A DNA stretch of 64,000 nucleotides from Clostridia bacterium (GCA_029239935.1 JARBTY010000002.1:1-64000); one strand, 5' to 3'; counted from the first letter of the stretch, positions 8,858 to 18,589 are shown. Made by a program: numbers and translations. Notes: generated by a model not told the origin, from the sequence alone.

Positions 8858-8886
8858 TTGACAAATAAAGCCCGTATAGGTATAAT
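8858..8886 (+). promoter_or_regulatory. Consensus sigma-A promoter for yceD-rpmF
   Basis: TTGACA (8858-8863), a 17-base spacer and TATAAT (8881-8886) are both perfect boxes. The promoter overlaps an upstream in-frame extension of yceD and so supports ATG 8918 as that gene's start. Confidence 0.9.
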
Positions 8887-8917
8887 TACAGAAGTGTTAC
8901 TTAATGGAGTGAAAAAA

Positions 8918-9427
8918 ATGAATATTGATATCCATGAACTTACAAACAAGTCAGAAGTAACTTTCAAAGGTGAACAAGCTGTATCGCTTTTGGGACTTAA
9001 TTTATCTAATGGTGCACAGAACTGTATAGCTAATATAGAAGGAACAGTGACTAGAAAAGGTACGCGTTATTTAGTCAAAGGAAGCATATCTTCTATAGTT
9101 GTGCTTATATGTGACAGATGCATTACAGAATTTGAATATCCTATTCACACAGAATTTTATAAACAATTTACATCTGCAACAGATGAAGCAGATGAAGATG
9201 AGGATATTATTCAAGTTACTCAATCAAGTATTGATTTGTCTGATGTTGCAGCAGAAGCTCTTTTCCTCGCTATCCCTATGAAATGTTTATGTAGGGAAGA
9301 GTGCAAAGGTATTTGTAATGTATGTGGTCAGAATTTAAATGAGCATATATGTAATTGTCAAGATGCAGACGTCGATCCTAGGCTTGAAAAGTTAAAAAAT
9401 ATTTTTCACCCTCAAAGTGAAGAGTAG
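8918..9427 (+). CDS. yceD: YceD/DUF177 family protein
   Basis: DUF177 protein, found in nearly all bacteria directly ahead of rpmF. It has been linked to 23S rRNA and ribosome maturation, but its precise activity here is unknown. The 169-residue product has a central pair of cysteines (LICDRCITEFEYP) and a second cluster CLCREECKGICNVCGQNLNEHIC, which could bind metal. It ends with the family-typical DPRLEKLKNIF. The start at 8918 follows TGGAGTG; the longer reading from 8858 would overlap the promoter. rpmF follows after 20 bases. Confidence 0.92.
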   Translation: MNIDIHELTNKSEVTFKGEQAVSLLGLNLSNGAQNCIANIEGTVTRKGTRYLVKGSISSIVVLICDRCITEFEYPIHTEFYKQFTSATDEADEDEDIIQVTQSSIDLSDVAAEALFLAIPMKCLCREECKGICNVCGQNLNEHICNCQDADVDPRLEKLKNIFHPQSEE

Positions 9428-9447
9428 TAACAAGAGGAGGTGTTAAA

Positions 9448-9624
9448 ATGGCAGTACCAAAAAGAAAAACGTCCAAGGCCAGAAGAAATCAAAGAAAAGC
9501 AAACTGGAAACTTTCTCCACTAAACTTAGTGAAATGCCCTAAATGTGGTGAACTAATGATGCCACACCGTGTATGCAAAGCTTGTGGTTCTTACGCTAAT
9601 CGCGTTGTAGTAAAGGTAGATTAA
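9448..9624 (+). CDS. rpmF: 50S ribosomal protein L32
   Basis: Small ribosomal protein of the large subunit, 58 residues, beginning MAVPKRKTSKARRNQRKANW. It is the zinc-binding form, with CPKCGELMMPHRVCKACG supplying four cysteines, so a zinc-independent paralogue may exist elsewhere in the genome. ATG 9448 follows AGAGGAGGTG. A strong hairpin terminator begins eight bases after the stop. The yceD-rpmF-plsX order is conserved across bacteria. Confidence 0.98.
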   Translation: MAVPKRKTSKARRNQRKANWKLSPLNLVKCPKCGELMMPHRVCKACGSYANRVVVKVD

Positions 9625-9631
9625 TGCTATA

Positions 9632-9658
9632 AAAAAGACAGCTTTTAGCTGTCTTTTT
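9632..9658 (+). terminator. Terminator after rpmF
   Basis: An 11-bp stem (AAAAAGACAGC at 9632-9642 with 9648-9658) and a 5-base loop end in TTTTT. It should reduce the highly expressed rpmF transcript before plsX. Confidence 0.9.
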
Positions 9659-9700
9659 GTATATTTAATTTCAATATAGAGAAAGATAAGGGTGATGAAT

Positions 9701-10690
9701 ATGTCGAAAATAGCAGTAGATGTAATGGGGGGCGATCATGCACCGGATGAAATCATTAAAGGGTGTGTGAGAGCGGCTAAAGAAATGACTTGTAAACTCG
9801 TTCTAGTTGGCAAAGAAGATCTCATTAGAAACAAACTTTCTGCCTATACATACGATGAGTCTAAAATTGAAATTATTCATGCAGATGAAGTGATTACAAT
9901 GGAAGATTCACCAGTCACTGCAATAAGGCAGAAAAAACAGTCTTCAATGGTAGTAGGACTTAAGCTTTTAAAAGATAAGCAAGTAGAGGCTTTTATTAGT
10001 GCTGGAAGTACCGGTGCGCTTCTTACCGGAGCTACTTTAATTGTAGGAAGAATCCCAGGGGTCGAAAGGCCTGCACTAGCACCTATTATTCCTACTAAAA
10101 CAGGCTATTCATTACTCATAGATTGCGGTGCTAATGTAGATGCAAAGCCAAGTTATCTTAAACAATTTGCACATATGGGGACAGTTTATATGGAGCAGTG
10201 TTTAGGTATACAAAATCCTAAAGTTGGTCTTATTAATATAGGAACTGAAGAAGAAAAAGGCAATCAGCTTACGAAAGAAGCTTTTAAGCTTTTAAGTGAA
10301 GATAAGACCCTTAACTTTTATGGCAATATTGAGGCAAGAGATATTTCAGAAGGCAAAGTCGATATTTTGGTTTGTGATGGCTTTGTAGGAAATATTGTAC
10401 TTAAATTCATGGAAGGTTTTGGGAAGTGGATCTTATCTATGTTGAAAATAGAATTCATGAGGAATGTAAAAACAAAGCTTGCAGCACTTCTTCTCAAAAA
10501 GGGTATTCATCGTATTAAAGATCAATTTAATTACTCCACAAAAGGCGGAGCCCCTTTTCTTGGAGTCAATGGACTAGTTGTTAAGACTCATGGTAGTTCC
10601 AAGGAACAAGAAATATACAGTACAATTCTCCAGACACAAGATTTTGTTAACAATCAACTGGTTGAAAAGATTGCAAATAATTTCAACTAA
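9701..10690 (+). CDS. plsX: Phosphate acyltransferase PlsX
   Basis: Makes acyl phosphate from acyl-ACP, the acyl donor for PlsY in phosphatidic acid synthesis. The 329-residue protein begins MSKIAVDVMGGDHAPDEI and contains SAGSTGALL, LIDCGANVDAKP and VCDGFVGNIVLK, all typical of PlsX. ATG 9701 is chosen over 9692 and 9695 because AAGGGTG at 9688-9694 gives six bases of spacing. It is followed by acpP, which supplies its substrate. Its partner plsY is at 29162, also in this window. Confidence 0.96.
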   Translation: MSKIAVDVMGGDHAPDEIIKGCVRAAKEMTCKLVLVGKEDLIRNKLSAYTYDESKIEIIHADEVITMEDSPVTAIRQKKQSSMVVGLKLLKDKQVEAFISAGSTGALLTGATLIVGRIPGVERPALAPIIPTKTGYSLLIDCGANVDAKPSYLKQFAHMGTVYMEQCLGIQNPKVGLINIGTEEEKGNQLTKEAFKLLSEDKTLNFYGNIEARDISEGKVDILVCDGFVGNIVLKFMEGFGKWILSMLKIEFMRNVKTKLAALLLKKGIHRIKDQFNYSTKGGAPFLGVNGLVVKTHGSSKEQEIYSTILQTQDFVNNQLVEKIANNFN

Positions 10691-10704
10691 AACATAAATT
10701 AATA

Positions 10705-10733
10705 TTGACTACAAAACAGGTATATAATATTAT
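10705..10733 (+). promoter_or_regulatory. Promoter for acpP
   Basis: TTGACT (10705-10710), a 17-base spacer and TATTAT (10728-10733) each match consensus at five of six positions. It lies just after the plsX stop. Confidence 0.6.
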
Positions 10734-10764
10734 CAAAATATAAATCTTTTTAAGAGGTGTTAAA

Positions 10765-11001
10765 ATGGTATTTGATAAAGTAAAACAGATTATTAGCGAA
10801 CAATTCAATATTTCAGAAGATGAACTTACTTTATACACATCTTTTGCAGATGATTTAAATGCAGATTCATTAGATATATTTCAAATTATAATGGCGATAG
10901 AAGAAGAGTTTGAGATAGAAATATCAAATGAGGATGCAGAAAAGGTTGCAACAGTGGCGGACGTAGTGGAGTATATTAAAGAGCAAAAAGGATTGGATTA
11001 A
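10765..11001 (+). CDS. acpP: Acyl carrier protein
   Basis: A 78-residue acidic carrier of fatty acyl chains in the cytoplasm. Ser35 in the motif NADSLD is the 4'-phosphopantetheine attachment site. The overall form ([14 protein letters not shown], then DDLNADSLD, then [21 protein letters not shown]) is that of a standard ACP. It sits between plsX and rnc in the conserved order, with its own promoter and a downstream hairpin that together allow separate, higher expression. A fatty-acid synthesis role is inferred from family and context; dedicated polyketide use has no support here. Confidence 0.97.
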   Translation: MVFDKVKQIISEQFNISEDELTLYTSFADDLNADSLDIFQIIMAIEEEFEIEISNEDAEKVATVADVVEYIKEQKGLD

Positions 11002-11006
11002 TCATT

Positions 11007-11028
11007 AGCCTCGCTTAGCGAGGCTTTT
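11007..11028 (+). terminator. Hairpin terminator after acpP
   Basis: A perfect 8-bp GC-rich stem (AGCCTCGC with GCGAGGCT) and a 3-base loop are followed by only four T. Partial read-through into rnc is likely. Confidence 0.75.
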
Positions 11029-11072
11029 AATATATTAAATTCATTTTTAATAAAACAGTAGGAGAGCGTACG

Positions 11073-11795
11073 ATGGATAAAAAACTAAATCACGTCTCAA
11101 ATCATGTATTATTTGAGAAGATACAAGAAAAAATAGGCTATCATTTCAAGAGTATTGAGGTATTAAAACAATCTCTTACCCATAGTTCTTATGCCAATGA
11201 GCACCGCAATCATTTGTTTAGAGATAATGAAAGGTTAGAATTTTTAGGAGATGCTATATTGGATCTCATTATTAGTGAATACCTTTTTAAAAAGCATGCT
11301 CAAATGCCGGAAGGGGATTTGTCTAAGGTAAGAGCAAGCATTGTATGTGAAGCTTCACTGGCTAAAACTGCAAAGGTTGTTGGATTAGGTCAATATATAC
11401 TATTAGGAAAAGGTGAAGAGATGACAGGAGGCAGAGAAAGAGCCTCCATTTTAGCTGATGCCTTTGAAGCACTTACTGGGGGGATATTTTTAGACGGAGG
11501 TTTTGATGAGGCAAAAAAATTTCTTGCAAATTCTTTAATTCATCAAGTAGAAAAGATAACTTCTCTAGAAGAATTTTATACCGATTATAAAACAGTGCTT
11601 CAGGAAAACATACAAAAAGAGAGCAATATTCCGATTAGTTATGAAGTTGTTAGTGAAGAGGGACCAGATCATGATAAGAATTTTCATGTAGAAGTGTACC
11701 ATGGAACGTCATGTTTGGGCAAAGGAACAGGTAAAAGTAAAAAAGAAGCAGAACAGGATGCGGCTAAGAAAGCACTGAATAATCTGAAAAATTGA
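11073..11795 (+). CDS. rnc: Ribonuclease III
   Basis: Double-strand-specific endoribonuclease processing rRNA, SRP RNA and antisense duplexes. The 240-residue protein has the catalytic signature NERLEFLGDAILDLIISEYLF. A C-terminal double-stranded-RNA-binding domain (from about residue 165: DYKTVLQE...GKGTGKSKKEAEQDAAKKAL) is complete. ATG 11073 follows AGGAGAG. The gene is followed directly by smc, whose ribosome binding site overlaps the rnc stop codon, so the two are likely cotranscribed. Confidence 0.97.
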   Translation: MDKKLNHVSNHVLFEKIQEKIGYHFKSIEVLKQSLTHSSYANEHRNHLFRDNERLEFLGDAILDLIISEYLFKKHAQMPEGDLSKVRASIVCEASLAKTAKVVGLGQYILLGKGEEMTGGRERASILADAFEALTGGIFLDGGFDEAKKFLANSLIHQVEKITSLEEFYTDYKTVLQENIQKESNIPISYEVVSEEGPDHDKNFHVEVYHGTSCLGKGTGKSKKEAEQDAAKKALNNLKN

Positions 11796-11803
11796 GGTGG
11801 AAT

Positions 11804-14800
11804 ATGTATCTAGATAAAATAGAGATACATGGTTTTAAATCGTTTGGAAATGCAGTTAAACTCAGCATTCCTAAAGGCATAACAGGTGTTATTGGTCCTA
11901 ATGGCAGCGGGAAAAGTAATGTAGCAGATGCTATCAGATGGGTGTTAGGTGAACAAAGTGCCAAAAGTCTTCGTGGGAGTAAGATGGAAGACATTATATT
12001 TGCAGGAACAGAAAAAAGAAAATCCCTAGGTTATGCTGAAGTAAGTATGTCTATTAAAAATTTAGACAAAGAAATGCCTATTGATTATACAGAAGTTGTT
12101 ATTAAACGAAGAGTTTATAGGTCAGGAGAAAGTGAATATTTTATAAATGGCAGTTCTTGCAGATTAAAAGATGTGCAGGAGTTATTTATGGATACTGGAG
12201 TAGGTAAAGAGGGGTATTCGATTATTGGACAAGGTCAAATTGATAGAGTACTTAGTTCAAAACCAGAGGAGAGAAGAACATTATTTGAAGAGGCTGCAGG
12301 TATTTATAAGTATAAAATAAGACGATTAGAGGCCGAAAAAAAATTAGAGAAACAACGAGAAAATTTGATGCGTCTTGAGGATATTATTCTAGAGATAGAA
12401 GCAAGGCTCAAGCCTCTTGAGCTGGAAGCTCAGAAGACTAAGCAATTTTTAAAGCTTAAAGAAAAATTAAGGCAGATAGATATTAATCTGTTTATTCATG
12501 AATTTGATCGTTTAGAGCAAGAACTATCTCAGTTAAATACCCATATTGAGGCACTTGATTTAGAAATCAGGGAAACAGTTTTTAGCAAAGAAGGATTAGC
12601 TTCTAAAAGTACACACAATAAAAAACTAAAAAATGAACTTTTTAATGAGATAGAAAATTTAGTTCATGAGGCTTCAGAACTAGAAAAAGAACACGAAAGA
12701 AAACATAGTCAGATAGAAATCACACTTGAGAAAATCGCAACCATAGAAAAACTTTTAAAACAGATTGAGCAAGATAAAAAAGATAGACAAACTGACAATC
12801 AAAACAGATTAGAACGCGTCCATCTGCTTAAATCTAAAAAGACAGCACTAGAGATGGAAAAAGCATCTAAACTGGAAAAAATGACTCAGGAGCAACAGGA
12901 ATATGAAGAGATTTCTAATGCATTGGTAGGCCTTGAGAGTAGCATCGATGATTCAAAGCAGAATTTTTATAATAGGGTAAGAACTATTGATTTATTAAAA
13001 GCAGAAATCCAAAAAAATGAAAACTTAGAAAATCAGATGGCGTATCGCAGTACTCAGATTATAGAACAGATGGCGATTTTAAATAGTGAAATTCAGCACG
13101 AGGAAGTGAACATACAAGTATTTAATCAAGATAAAGCCAAGCTGAAGACTGATAGTGAAAAGTATGCGCTCTCTTTGAATCAGATAGAACAAAACAAAGA
13201 AAAACTGGATCAAGCTAAAAAAGACAAAGAAAAAGAATTTAGCAACTGTCAGCAAAATCTGATACAAGCAGAAAGACAATTAAAATGGCTTCAGCATATT
13301 AAAGATGAACATGAAGGTTATTATGGAAGTGTTAAGCAGGTACTGGGTATTGTGGATAAGGATAGGAACAAGTGGCAAGGTGTAGTAGGCGTGGTAGGTG
13401 AACTGCTGGAGGTATCTAAGGCTTATGAGACAGCTATAGTTACAGCACTTGGATCTTCTATCCAGTACATAGTAACGCTTGCAGAAGATGATGCAAAAGA
13501 GATGATTGCAGTAATGAAGCAAAAAGGTATTTCAAGAGTTACTTTTTTGCCTAAAGACACAGTCACAAAAGTGTCACCTATAAAAGATGACAGCATCTAT
13601 CAGGAAGAAGGGGTTTTAGGGAATGCTAGTGAACTTGTTATCTATGATAAAACATATACTTCTATTGTTTCATCTTTATTAGGAAGAATCATTATTGTAA
13701 AAGATATAAAAAGTGCGTCTAGAATAGCTAAAAAATATCAATATAAGTATAAACTTGTCACCCTAGAGGGAGAAATTTTCCATAGCGGAGGGTCTTTAAG
13801 CGGTGGCAGTACAAAAAATCAAACCAATAACATTTTTTCACGGAACAGAGAAATTAAGGAATTACAAGAAAAACTTATCGGCTATAATGGACAGATGAAT
13901 CTTTTGGGTGAGGCATTATCTTTGCTGAGTAAAGACTTAGAAGAATGCATTGAAGAAAAGAACAGTATCCATAACACACTTGTAGGTTTGAAAGATGAAG
14001 AAAAAAGAATTGAATTGGAGCTAGATAAAAAGCTACATGCAATAAAACTCGCTAAGGCCAGTCAGTTGCAGCTTTTCACAGAAAAGAACGGCATTGAAGA
14101 TACCCTTGAAGAAATCGAACAAGTAAAAGAAAAACTCACTCTCGAAGTCGAGGAAGAAAAGCAGTCAATAAAAGGAGATGAGGGCTTTTTACAGGGATTA
14201 GAAGCCAAACTTACTCAAATAAAAGCTGATAAAGATGACGTAGCACAAAATTTAACCCAGAGGAAAATAGATTTTTCTAAAGTAGAGCAAAATATAATTC
14301 ATATAGATGAACAAATTCAAGAATTACAAGCCATTCTTGAAAATCAAGAAGAGGACTATATAAAAATGGAAGATCGCGTGAACGGTTATCTTAAAGAAAG
14401 GCAGGTGCTCTCTGAAACCATAGCAGGTGTTCAGGAAGAAATGCTTTTATTAAAAGACAAGATAGCGGATTGCAGCACAAGGCGCGAGGCATATCACGCA
14501 CAAAAGCTAGCTTTTGAAGAGGAAGAAGTAGTTATAGATAAAAAAATTACCGATGTTTTAGAACAGTTGGAACAGTTAAAAGAAGAAAGTTATAGGTTGG
14601 AAAGCAAGAAACAAAACTGGGATATGCAAAGGCAGAATCTAGGGAATATGATGTGGGAACAATATGAATTGACTTATAATCATGCGCTAAGTTACAAGCA
14701 GGATTTAGGAAGTATTTCGGATCTCAGAAAAGAATCATCGGCGATCAAGGCAGAAATTAAAAGTATAGGTAGTGTTAATGTCAATGCTGTAGAGGAATAT

Positions 14801-15394
14801 ACTGAAACTAAAACACGGTATGAGTTTTTAAGCACTCAAAAAGCAGATATTCAACAAGCAGAAATGACGTTGTTGGAGATGATTCAAAATTTAACTTTAC
14901 AAATGAAAGCTATTTTTAGTGAACAGTTTAAAATGATAGCTGCTAATTTTACACTAGTATTTAAAGAGTTGTTTGGAGGAGGAGAGGCGTATTTAGAGCT
15001 AAGTGATGAGCAAAATATCTTAGAGTCAGGTATTGAAATTATTGCTAAACCTCCTGGGAAAAAGCTCCAAAATATGAGTCTTCTTTCAGGTGGAGAAAGA
15101 ACACTTACTGCTATCTCTCTTCTTTTTGGTATTTTAAAACTTAAGCCTTCTCCATTTTGTGTGTTAGATGAAATAGAGTCGGCGCTCGACGATGCCAATG
15201 TACTTCGTTTTGCAGAGTATCTTCATAAACTTTCAGATGAAACACAATTTATAGTTATTACTCACAGAAAAGGAACTATGGAGAGAGCACATACTTTATA
15301 TGGGGTAACCATGCAGGAAAGAGGTGTCTCAACCCTATTATCCATTAAATTAGGAGAGGCTAATCACTATTTAGACCAAAAGAAAACAAGCTAG
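11804..15394 (+). CDS. smc: Chromosome segregation protein SMC
   Basis: ATPase core of the SMC-ScpAB condensin that compacts and segregates the chromosome; scpA and scpB lie at 46639-47971. The 1196-residue protein has an N-terminal Walker A (GPNGSGKSN, residues 31-39), long heptad-rich coiled coils, and a central hinge near residues 500-680 containing GYYGSVKQVLGIVD and GGSLSGGS. The C-terminal head has the signature LLSGGERTLTAISLLFGIL and Walker B CVLDEIESALDD. ATG 11804 follows GAGGTGG; a TTG at 11792 reads through that site and is not preferred. Confidence 0.98.
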   Translation: MYLDKIEIHGFKSFGNAVKLSIPKGITGVIGPNGSGKSNVADAIRWVLGEQSAKSLRGSKMEDIIFAGTEKRKSLGYAEVSMSIKNLDKEMPIDYTEVVIKRRVYRSGESEYFINGSSCRLKDVQELFMDTGVGKEGYSIIGQGQIDRVLSSKPEERRTLFEEAAGIYKYKIRRLEAEKKLEKQRENLMRLEDIILEIEARLKPLELEAQKTKQFLKLKEKLRQIDINLFIHEFDRLEQELSQLNTHIEALDLEIRETVFSKEGLASKSTHNKKLKNELFNEIENLVHEASELEKEHERKHSQIEITLEKIATIEKLLKQIEQDKKDRQTDNQNRLERVHLLKSKKTALEMEKASKLEKMTQEQQEYEEISNALVGLESSIDDSKQNFYNRVRTIDLLKAEIQKNENLENQMAYRSTQIIEQMAILNSEIQHEEVNIQVFNQDKAKLKTDSEKYALSLNQIEQNKEKLDQAKKDKEKEFSNCQQNLIQAERQLKWLQHIKDEHEGYYGSVKQVLGIVDKDRNKWQGVVGVVGELLEVSKAYETAIVTALGSSIQYIVTLAEDDAKEMIAVMKQKGISRVTFLPKDTVTKVSPIKDDSIYQEEGVLGNASELVIYDKTYTSIVSSLLGRIIIVKDIKSASRIAKKYQYKYKLVTLEGEIFHSGGSLSGGSTKNQTNNIFSRNREIKELQEKLIGYNGQMNLLGEALSLLSKDLEECIEEKNSIHNTLVGLKDEEKRIELELDKKLHAIKLAKASQLQLFTEKNGIEDTLEEIEQVKEKLTLEVEEEKQSIKGDEGFLQGLEAKLTQIKADKDDVAQNLTQRKIDFSKVEQNIIHIDEQIQELQAILENQEEDYIKMEDRVNGYLKERQVLSETIAGVQEEMLLLKDKIADCSTRREAYHAQKLAFEEEEVVIDKKITDVLEQLEQLKEESYRLESKKQNWDMQRQNLGNMMWEQYELTYNHALSYKQDLGSISDLRKESSAIKAEIKSIGSVNVNAVEEYTETKTRYEFLSTQKADIQQAEMTLLEMIQNLTLQMKAIFSEQFKMIAANFTLVFKELFGGGEAYLELSDEQNILESGIEIIAKPPGKKLQNMSLLSGGERTLTAISLLFGILKLKPSPFCVLDEIESALDDANVLRFAEYLHKLSDETQFIVITHRKGTMERAHTLYGVTMQERGVSTLLSIKLGEANHYLDQKKTS

Positions 15395-15404
15395 GAGGAA
15401 TATC

Positions 15405-16496
15405 ATGAGTATTTTTAAAAAACTGTTTAAAAAAGACTATGAATCATCTGATCAGGCCAATAACACTCAGGTAGAAATCGAGTCTTTGGAAGAAATAGAT
15501 GACGCTTCGGAAGAAGAGGCTAATAAATCTGTAGAACAAGTGCAGACCTCAGAGAAGAGTTTTAAAGAAGAGGAAAAACTAGGATTTGTTAAAAAGCTAT
15601 TTTCAGGACTTACTAAAACGAGGGATCAGATATTAAAGGGCGTAGATGAAGTATTAAGTGCTTTCAAGCATATAGATGAGAATCTTTATGAAGAACTGGA
15701 AGAAGTGCTAATCATGGCAGATTTTGGTATGGAAACCACTATGGATATCATGGATAGGTTACGGCAGACAGTAAAACAAAACAAAATAAGTGATCCCAGC
15801 GATTTAAAGGGGGCTTTAAAAGAAATTATTACTGAGCTGCTTGTCAGTGAATCCAATAAAGATATTTTAGAACTGTCGTCGCCCACAGTTATTTTAGTCA
15901 TTGGTGTAAATGGTGCCGGCAAGACTACAAGTATAGGGAAATTATCCTATTTGCTTAAACAAAATCATAAAAAGGTATTGGTGGCGGCAGCCGATACTTT
16001 CAGAGCAGCAGCTATTGATCAGCTTCAGGTATGGGCTGACAGGGCGCGGGTTGAGCTTATTAAACATGAAGAAGGATCTGATGCCGCAGCTGTTGTTTTT
16101 GATGCGATTGCCGCAGCTAAATCTCGTAAGAGTGATGTACTGATATGTGATACAGCTGGAAGGCTTCAAAATAAAACAAATCTTATGAAAGAACTTGAAA
16201 AGATATCGAGGATTATAGAAAGAGAGTATCCGGAAGCTAAAAGAGAAATCTTGATTGTTTTAGATGCAACAACAGGACAAAATGCTATTCAACAAGTTAA
16301 ATTGTTTAAAGAGGTTGCACAAATTAACGGTATTATCTTAACTAAACTAGATGGAACAGCTAAGGGGGGTGCCATTGTAGGTATTCATGCAAGCATGAAG
16401 GTACCGGTTAAATACGTAGGCGTAGGGGAAGGAATAGAAGATTTACAACCCTTTGATGCAGAGGCTTTTGCGAAGGCACTTTTTGTAGAAGCTTAA
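15405..16496 (+). CDS. ftsY: Signal recognition particle receptor FtsY
   Basis: Membrane-associated GTPase that docks SRP-ribosome complexes at the translocon. The 363-residue protein has an acidic N-terminal A region of about 70 residues and then the NG domain. The P-loop GVNGAGKTTS is near residues 166-175, followed by DTAGRLQNKTNLM and TKLDGTAKGGAIVG. ATG 15405 follows AGGAGG. It ends the rnc-smc-ftsY unit; its SRP partner ffh begins 456 bases downstream, behind a separate promoter. Confidence 0.97.
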   Translation: MSIFKKLFKKDYESSDQANNTQVEIESLEEIDDASEEEANKSVEQVQTSEKSFKEEEKLGFVKKLFSGLTKTRDQILKGVDEVLSAFKHIDENLYEELEEVLIMADFGMETTMDIMDRLRQTVKQNKISDPSDLKGALKEIITELLVSESNKDILELSSPTVILVIGVNGAGKTTSIGKLSYLLKQNHKKVLVAAADTFRAAAIDQLQVWADRARVELIKHEEGSDAAAVVFDAIAAAKSRKSDVLICDTAGRLQNKTNLMKELEKISRIIEREYPEAKREILIVLDATTGQNAIQQVKLFKEVAQINGIILTKLDGTAKGGAIVGIHASMKVPVKYVGVGEGIEDLQPFDAEAFAKALFVEA

Positions 16497-16514
16497 TTAT
16501 TTTTAAAATAAAGG

Positions 16515-16543
16515 TTGACAAACAACAAGGTTTTCATTATAAT
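16515..16543 (+). promoter_or_regulatory. Consensus sigma-A promoter for ylxM-ffh
   Basis: TTGACA (16515-16520), 17 bases and TATAAT (16538-16543), both perfect, drive the ylxM-ffh-rpsP group. Confidence 0.9.
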
Positions 16544-16586
16544 TCATCTGTAAAGCAAAAAGGGCTGACAGTAGTTGAGGTGAGAT

Positions 16587-16940
16587 GTGGAAAAATTTGT
16601 TGTGATAACCTATCTATTCGATTTTTATCAAGATTTACTTACTGATAAACAAAAAGATTTGCTGAAAGACTATTATTTGGAAGACTTTTCATTAGGCGAG
16701 CTATCACAGCAGCATCAAATCAGCAGGCAAAGTATTTTTGATACGATAAAAAAAGCCGAACAAAAATTACTGGATTATGAAAAAAAGCTCAAACTTTTTT
16801 CTAAACATCAAGAGGAGCAACAAACCTTACTGAAAATTAAAGGTCTATGTAATCATATCAAAGATAATCTACATGAAGAAAAACCTGAGACAGTAGAGCA
16901 GGTCATCACTTTAGTAGATGGATTAATTAATAAGATTTAG
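16587..16940 (+). CDS. ylxM: YlxM/p13-type putative DNA-binding protein
   Basis: A 117-residue helix-turn-helix protein of the UPF0122 family, conserved directly upstream of ffh and thought to influence SRP gene expression or assembly. The N-terminal part LLTDKQKDLLKDYYLEDFSLGELSQ, followed by HQISRQSIFDTIKKAEQKLLDYE, resembles a sigma-70 region-4 helix-turn-helix. The start is GTG 16587 after TTGAGGTGA; no in-frame ATG is available. ffh begins 12 bases after its stop. Confidence 0.92.
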   Translation: MEKFVVITYLFDFYQDLLTDKQKDLLKDYYLEDFSLGELSQQHQISRQSIFDTIKKAEQKLLDYEKKLKLFSKHQEEQQTLLKIKGLCNHIKDNLHEEKPETVEQVITLVDGLINKI

Positions 16941-16952
16941 GAGGACTTTTGA

Positions 16953-18287
16953 ATGCCCTTTGATCAATTATCATCTAAATTGCAAGATGTTTTTAAACAG
17001 CTAAAAGGTAAAGGTAAATTAACAGACAAAGACGTTAAGCTAGCGCTCAGAGAAGTCAAACTTGCACTTCTTGAAGCGGATGTTAATTTTAAGGTTGTAA
17101 AAAACTTTATAAAAACCATAGAAGAACGTTCTATAGGACAAGAGGTCTTGGAGAGCTTAACCCCAGGGCAACAGGTTATTAAAATTGTAAATGAAGAACT
17201 TATCAATCTCATGGGAAGTACGCAAAGCAAAATTTCGTTTGCTCCCAGAGGTATTACAAGTATTATGATGGTAGGGCTTCAAGGAGCTGGTAAAACAACT
17301 ACCAGTGCCAAATTGGCAGCGCTTATTAAATCTCAGGGCAAAAGACCATTACTTGTAGCATGTGACGTGTACAGGCCGGCAGCTATTAAGCAGCTTATTA
17401 CGGTAGGTAAACAGGTTAATGTACCGGTATTTTCACTGGAGTCAGAACAAAATCCAGTTGAAATTGCAAAAGCAGGGATGGCTTATGCAAAGGAAAATAA
17501 TCTAGATGTTGTATTAATCGATACAGCAGGAAGACTTCATATTGATGAAGTACTTATGGATGAACTTAAAAATATTAAATCAGAAGTGAAGCCGCAGGAA
17601 ATTTTATTAGTAGTAGATGCTATGACTGGGCAGGATGCAGTGAATGTTGCAGAAACCTTTGATAAGACCCTTGGTTTGGACGGCGTCGTGATGACAAAAC
17701 TAGATGGCGACAGCAGAGGTGGTGCAGCTTTATCCATTAAAGCAGTTACCAATAAACCTATCAAATATGTTGGTATGGGAGAAAAACTTGGAGATTTAGA
17801 GTCTTTTCATCCAGACCGTATAGCCTCTCGTATATTAGGTATGGGGGATGTGCTGACACTTATTGAAAAGGCACAGCAGAACATAGATGAAAAAAAGGCA
17901 AAAGAGCTGGAAGCTAAATTTAGAAAAGCTGAATTTAATTTTGAAGATTTTTTAGAACAAATGCAGCAAGTTAAGAACATGGGACCTATTAGCCAACTTG
18001 TAGGGATGATTCCAGGGCTTAATGCCGCCAAATTAGGTGACATACAGGTAGATGACAAACAAATGGGACATATAGAAGCTATTATCCTTTCTATGACAAA
18101 AGCAGAAAGATTAAATCCAAGTCTTTTAAATATGTCAAGAAAAAAGAGAATAGCAAAAGGCTCAGGTCGTGACATGCAAGAAGTTAATAGACTCATTAAA
18201 CAATTTGAGCAGATGCAAGTAATGATGAAGCAGTTTTCCGGCGCAATGAAAGGCAAAAAAGGTAAATTAAAATTTCCTTTTATGTAA
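16953..18287 (+). CDS. ffh: Signal recognition particle protein Ffh
   Basis: SRP54 GTPase that binds signal sequences and the 4.5S/6S SRP RNA and targets ribosomes to FtsY. The 444-residue protein has an N domain and a G domain with P-loop GLQGAGKTTTSAKLA near residues 108-122, then DTAGRLHID and TKLDGDSRGGAALS. From about residue 330 it has the methionine-rich M domain ending in QMQVMMKQFSGAMKG. ATG 16953 follows AGGAGG. The SRP RNA gene is not in this window. Confidence 0.98.
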   Translation: MPFDQLSSKLQDVFKQLKGKGKLTDKDVKLALREVKLALLEADVNFKVVKNFIKTIEERSIGQEVLESLTPGQQVIKIVNEELINLMGSTQSKISFAPRGITSIMMVGLQGAGKTTTSAKLAALIKSQGKRPLLVACDVYRPAAIKQLITVGKQVNVPVFSLESEQNPVEIAKAGMAYAKENNLDVVLIDTAGRLHIDEVLMDELKNIKSEVKPQEILLVVDAMTGQDAVNVAETFDKTLGLDGVVMTKLDGDSRGGAALSIKAVTNKPIKYVGMGEKLGDLESFHPDRIASRILGMGDVLTLIEKAQQNIDEKKAKELEAKFRKAEFNFEDFLEQMQQVKNMGPISQLVGMIPGLNAAKLGDIQVDDKQMGHIEAIILSMTKAERLNPSLLNMSRKKRIAKGSGRDMQEVNRLIKQFEQMQVMMKQFSGAMKGKKGKLKFPFM

Positions 18288-18320
18288 ATAAATACAACTC
18301 AATTAAAGGAGGTGAAAAAC

Positions 18321-18566
18321 ATGGCAGTAAAAATTCGTTTAAAAAGAATGGGTGCAAAAAAGTCTCCTTTCTATAGAATAGTTGTTGCAGATTCACGTTC
18401 ACCAAGAGATGGACGTTTTATCGAGGAAGTAGGGTATTATAATCCTTGCCAAGAACCTAATGAATTAAGCATCAATCAAGAAGCAGCACAGAAATGGCTT
18501 AAAACTGGCGCACAACCAACTGATACAGTAAAAGACTTATTTAAAAAAGCAGGTATTGAAATGTAA
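18321..18566 (+). CDS. rpsP: 30S ribosomal protein S16
   Basis: An 81-residue small-subunit protein beginning [42 protein letters not shown], the S16 signature. ATG 18321 lies seven bases after AAAGGAGGTG; the GTG at 18312 is part of that site and is not used. It is third in the ylxM-ffh-rpsP-khpA unit, with 33 bases from ffh and 23 to khpA. Confidence 0.98.
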   Translation: MAVKIRLKRMGAKKSPFYRIVVADSRSPRDGRFIEEVGYYNPCQEPNELSINQEAAQKWLKTGAQPTDTVKDLFKKAGIEM

Positions 18567-18589
18567 TTCCTTTTGGAGGAGGTAATCCG